64,000 nucleotides of DNA. It comes from CAZXEJ01 sp964639895 (lineage in GTDB: Bacteria > Desulfobacterota_D > UBA1144 > Nemesobacterales > JADFKM01). The translations under genes were made by a program, and so were the position numbers. The notes beneath the pieces were generated by a model. The model was given only the letters and a program-made list of their open reading frames with translations, searched no databases and was not told where the DNA came from. The stretch covers positions 62,001 through 126,000 of the forward strand of contig CAZXEJ010000001.1 of the NCBI GenBank assembly GCA_964639895.1, given 5' to 3'. Below, one piece after another: positions 61,327-64,000 of the stretch (its first letter is position 1; each line of letters begins with the position of its first letter).

Positions 61327-61668
61327 CTAGAAAAACTCCTCCGGTGGTACGGGGGGATGCTCCGGACCTACCCCCGCACCGTCGCCGCCGCCCGTGAGCG
61401 TGCCCACCAGCACGGCAGCCCCCGCGGCGGCGGCCGCCCCCAGCAGGAACCACAGCCACCGCCTCTTGCGTCGCTCTTCCACCACGCCCCTCAGCTCGTC
61501 GCGGGCCTGGTCCCCGCCACGGGCCTCCGCCGCCCGAGGCTCCTCCCCCACGACGACGCCGTAGAGCCGCGACCTGCCCGCCGCCGAGGCCGACACGGTC
61601 CTATCGGCACACGATACGGCGAGCAAGAATAGAGCGGCCGCAACGAACAACAAAACCCTCGGTGCCAC
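61327..61668 (-). CDS. Small lipoprotein with a second hydrophobic segment
   Basis: About 113 residues. GTG 61668 gives a compact lipoprotein signal with lipobox LAVSC at residues 16-20; ATG 61722 would lengthen it by 18 residues. An Arg/Glu-rich stretch (about 45-65) precedes a Gly/Ala membrane-like segment (WLWFLLGAAAAAGAAVLVGTLTGGG) and a Pro-rich acidic end. A lipid anchor plus transmembrane or glycine-zipper segment is unusual and could form oligomers. No family recognised. It is convergent with the lipoprotein gene ending at 61227. Confidence 0.55.
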   Translation of the reverse strand: MAPRVLLFVAAALFLLAVSCADRTVSASAAGRSRLYGVVVGEEPRAAEARGGDQARDELRGVVEERRKRRWLWFLLGAAAAAGAAVLVGTLTGGGDGAGVGPEHPPVPPEEFF

Positions 61669-62075
61669 GACCACCACCCCGTCACTGAAGTGGACGGCTT
61701 GACAGCTATCCCTATAGACCATCCTACCACCCCGGCACGCGGCTGTGAACCGGCAACTTCAGGCCCCGGGCGGTCCGGCCGGCAAGGCGTACCCCCCACA
61801 CCTCCACCGCAAGGCACCGCTTCAGCCGTACGCGCCCCCACCGGCCCCGTAACCGCACACTCCACACTGCAGCGAGGCGACGTCCCCGTCCCATACCGCA
61901 GGCTCACCCGCACCCGCGACGCTCCCCCCTCGACCCCGCCCCTATCCCCCACGACCGGCCACATGCGCCCACCCCCCGGGCAGCAAATGGTTTTGTGATA
62001 CGCACTCCATTCTTGTAATCTGTGTGCGAGGGAGGGTGCAACCCGCCGACGGCCGCCCCCGGGAGGAGAAAGCAC
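61669..62075. other. Divergent intergenic region before the MscS gene
   Basis: GC-rich apart from a short AT-richer patch (61985-62030) that may hold the mscS promoter. No gene supported. Confidence 0.4.
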
Positions 62076-63890
62076 GTGTCACAGCTTGCCGCACTTATGC
62101 TTGAAGCAGCCCAAGCCCTCAGGGAAGGGGCCCTTGAAGAGCTGTGGTTCATGTTGCTCGCAGGCCTGATGCTGGCGGCCGTCCTCTACGCCCACCGCCG
62201 GATACGCCAGGCATTCAGGGAAAGGATAGAGGCGAACCTCCAGTGGAGCTTCCTCGTCGACCTGCTCTTCCCGGCCCTCTACTACGCCATGTTGCGGGTG
62301 CTCCACCTGCCGTTCGCGGCACCCGTCGGCCAATCGTTCACGGTGGCGGCCATGTTCCTGTACCTCTCGATCGGGGTCGTAAGGAACTCCGACGCCGCCA
62401 TCGGCCCCTGCCGTTTCGTGCACCCGGCGGTGGTATATGCGCTCATCGGCTTGGCAGCAGCAGCGCTCGCCGCTTCTCTGCTGGCCTCCGCCCTCGGCGG
62501 CCCGGAGGAGCCGGCTCGGACGCTCACCCTCGCCTTCAAGCTCGCCGCGGCCACGGGCGGGTTCATCCTCTACATGGGGGCCATAAGGGCGCTGATGAGG
62601 GCTCTGCCCGTACGCCTAGTCCGGACAAGGCGCATACTGGGCAGCCTCAACGTCCTCTATGCGGCGCTATACTTGGCGGCCACCGCCATATGGTTTGGAA
62701 GCGACGTCACACTGCCGCCCCGAGCTCTGCCGGGGGCGGTGTTGGTCCTGGCTCTGATCGCCGCATACAGGGCGGCCACCCACGTGCTGTCGCGAAGGCT
62801 CGACCAAGCAGGCGGCCCCTCCGGCGATACGGCCGCACTCGGCCGCTCCGCGCGCCGCTCGGTGGCTCTCGTCGCGGGGCTCGGGCTCTACAAGGTGTTC
62901 GAGCTGTTCTTCGGTCTCGACGCGGTCGTAACGACGCTCAAGGGGACGTATGTGGTCAAGACCGACATAATAGAGATGAGCTTCCACTCGCTGATATCGG
63001 CCACCTACGTGCTGTTCCTGTTGCTGGCCCTGGTCGGTGCGGCCGGACACGCCCTCCACCTCTACTACACGCGGCGCGGCAGGACGGTCGAGGCCGGCTC
63101 CGTACGTGCAATCGTGTACAACGCCGGCATACTGGTCACGGCGATCGTGTTCCTCTCGATGCTGGGGGTCACGTGGAAGGCGCTCATTCCCGTGGCCGGG
63201 GCGTTGGGCATAGGGGTAGGGTTCGGTCTCCAGGGGATAATGAACAACTACCTCAGCGGCTTCATCCTGCTGTTTACGCGCAAGCTCAAGGTGGGCGACG
63301 TCATCGAGCTCGAGGGGAACGCCGGCAGGGAGATCAAGAACACGCTGCCCACGATCTACGGCAAGGTGGTGAGCATCGACGCGTTGAGCACCGTGGTGAA
63401 GACGAGCGACGGCATCGAGATAGTGATTCCCAACTCACATTTCCTCTCGGAGAAGATAGTCAACTACTCGCTCACCGACAACTACATCCGCGTGCGCGTG
63501 CCGTTCGGGGTGTCGTACGGCTCCGACCCCAACACGATACGCGACGTACTGCTCGAGGTGGCCCACGAGCACCCGCAGGTGCTCAAGAACCCGCCCCCCG
63601 ACGTGTGGTTCGCCGAGATGGCCTCGAGCTCTCTCGTCTTCTACCTGCTGCTGTGGGTAAACATCCGGATGCTGTGGCGCATAAACCCCTTCGTAAGCGA
63701 CATCTACTACCGCGGATGGTACGCCCTCAAGGAGGCCGGCGTGGAGATACCGTTCCCCCAACGAGACCTGTGGTTCAAGAACAGGCTCCAGGTGGAGGTG
63801 GCCCCGCCCGAAGGGACGCCCGAGCAAGCGGGAGCCGAGCGGACGCAGCGGCACGCCCCGGGCACCTCGGGCGGCGGTACGGAGGGATAG
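62076..63890 (+). CDS. MscS-family mechanosensitive ion channel, large form
   Basis: 604 residues: about eight N-terminal hydrophobic helices, a core pair (about 325-400), the pore helix region with GALGIGVGFGLQGIMNNYLSGFILLFTRKLKVGDVIEL (about 377-414), and the MscS beta domain, including GKVVSIDALSTVVKTSDGIEIVIPNSHFLSEKIVNYS. The C-terminal alpha/beta domain is followed by a disordered tail. It opens under membrane tension to release solutes on osmotic downshock. The extra helices resemble MscK/YbiO-type channels. GTG 62076 has GGGAGGAGAA five bases upstream; ATG-like 62022 is not needed. The last 110 bases of the window after it hold no gene. Confidence 0.93.
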   Translation: MSQLAALMLEAAQALREGALEELWFMLLAGLMLAAVLYAHRRIRQAFRERIEANLQWSFLVDLLFPALYYAMLRVLHLPFAAPVGQSFTVAAMFLYLSIGVVRNSDAAIGPCRFVHPAVVYALIGLAAAALAASLLASALGGPEEPARTLTLAFKLAAATGGFILYMGAIRALMRALPVRLVRTRRILGSLNVLYAALYLAATAIWFGSDVTLPPRALPGAVLVLALIAAYRAATHVLSRRLDQAGGPSGDTAALGRSARRSVALVAGLGLYKVFELFFGLDAVVTTLKGTYVVKTDIIEMSFHSLISATYVLFLLLALVGAAGHALHLYYTRRGRTVEAGSVRAIVYNAGILVTAIVFLSMLGVTWKALIPVAGALGIGVGFGLQGIMNNYLSGFILLFTRKLKVGDVIELEGNAGREIKNTLPTIYGKVVSIDALSTVVKTSDGIEIVIPNSHFLSEKIVNYSLTDNYIRVRVPFGVSYGSDPNTIRDVLLEVAHEHPQVLKNPPPDVWFAEMASSSLVFYLLLWVNIRMLWRINPFVSDIYYRGWYALKEAGVEIPFPQRDLWFKNRLQVEVAPPEGTPEQAGAERTQRHAPGTSGGGTEG

Positions 63891-64000
63891 CCGCTGCGTG
63901 TCCACGTACGGCGCAGCCGGCCGTCTCCGGAGCGCGTACGGAGCAGCGCCCGTCGATGGAGAAGATTCAAAAAGCCCTCTGCGGCTGGGGCACCCCCCCC

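Overview
The window is high-GC bacterial chromosome (roughly 60% GC or more by eye). It encodes an aerobic, Gram-negative-type cell. It has a caa3-like cytochrome oxidase operon, split b/b' ATP synthase subunits, a sigma-54-type pilin promoter, DUF4911, FecR, HD-GYP and Cys/Asp-repeat lipoproteins, an outer-membrane beta-barrel and MurJ. This mix fits a deltaproteobacterium-like lineage (former Deltaproteobacteria/Desulfobacterota and relatives). That placement is inference; no rRNA gene is present to fix it. I see no mobile elements, CRISPR arrays or prophage.

Layout. 1-5.3 kb: an antiporter followed by atpF'-atpF-atpH-atpA-atpG, all on the minus strand with overlapping or closely spaced genes; atpG runs off the left edge. 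5.5-10.3 kb: recJ, aroQ, murJ and a DUF4911 gene. 10.4-16.4 kb: a nitroreductase, a 1-kb empty stretch, then a glycosyltransferase (GT9), a TPR-like protein and an ABC-2 exporter. 16.5-18.4 kb: two tandem type IV pilin-like genes with a sigma-54 promoter and paired upstream palindromes. 18.5-22.5 kb: a lipoprotein, a purine permease, a K+ channel and a small acidic protein. 22.5-29 kb: SCO1-ctaC-ctaD-ctaE-ctaF-ctaA-ctaB, that is oxidase assembly, subunits and heme A synthesis, behind a promoter whose -10 is bracketed by two operator-like palindromes.

29.6-43.9 kb is housekeeping: a CAU tRNA, a zinc-ribbon coiled-coil protein, rnhA, RNase P RNA (rnpB, overlapping the end of rnhA), tyrS, a ClpX-like unfoldase without the zinc-binding domain, rimO, fmt, a small nuclease-like protein, nadK, prfB, a class V aminotransferase, an SbcD/Mre11-type nuclease and an acetolactate synthase. 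44.8-47.1 kb: two unknown small proteins and aroC; aroC and the zinc-ribbon gene appear to make leaderless mRNAs.

47.2-55.5 kb is the most coherent accessory region, all on the plus strand: a metallo-beta-lactamase-fold cyclic-nucleotide phosphodiesterase, a CHASE2 adenylate cyclase, a TPR/outer-membrane beta-barrel protein, a FecR-domain periplasmic protein, a lipoprotein with two Cys/Asp repeats and a GAF/HD-GYP protein. I read it as envelope sensing tied to cAMP turnover and possibly cyclic-di-GMP turnover (inference). 58.3-61.7 kb holds the most novel-looking object: a secreted protein whose last 233 residues are 18 copies of a His/Ser/Trp repeat of about 13 residues, followed by a translationally close lipoprotein and a second, convergent lipoprotein. 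The window ends with an MscS-family channel.

Intergenic DNA is unusually generous, with several gaps of 0.4-1.1 kb that look non-coding, are rich in C/G runs and contain no gene I can support.
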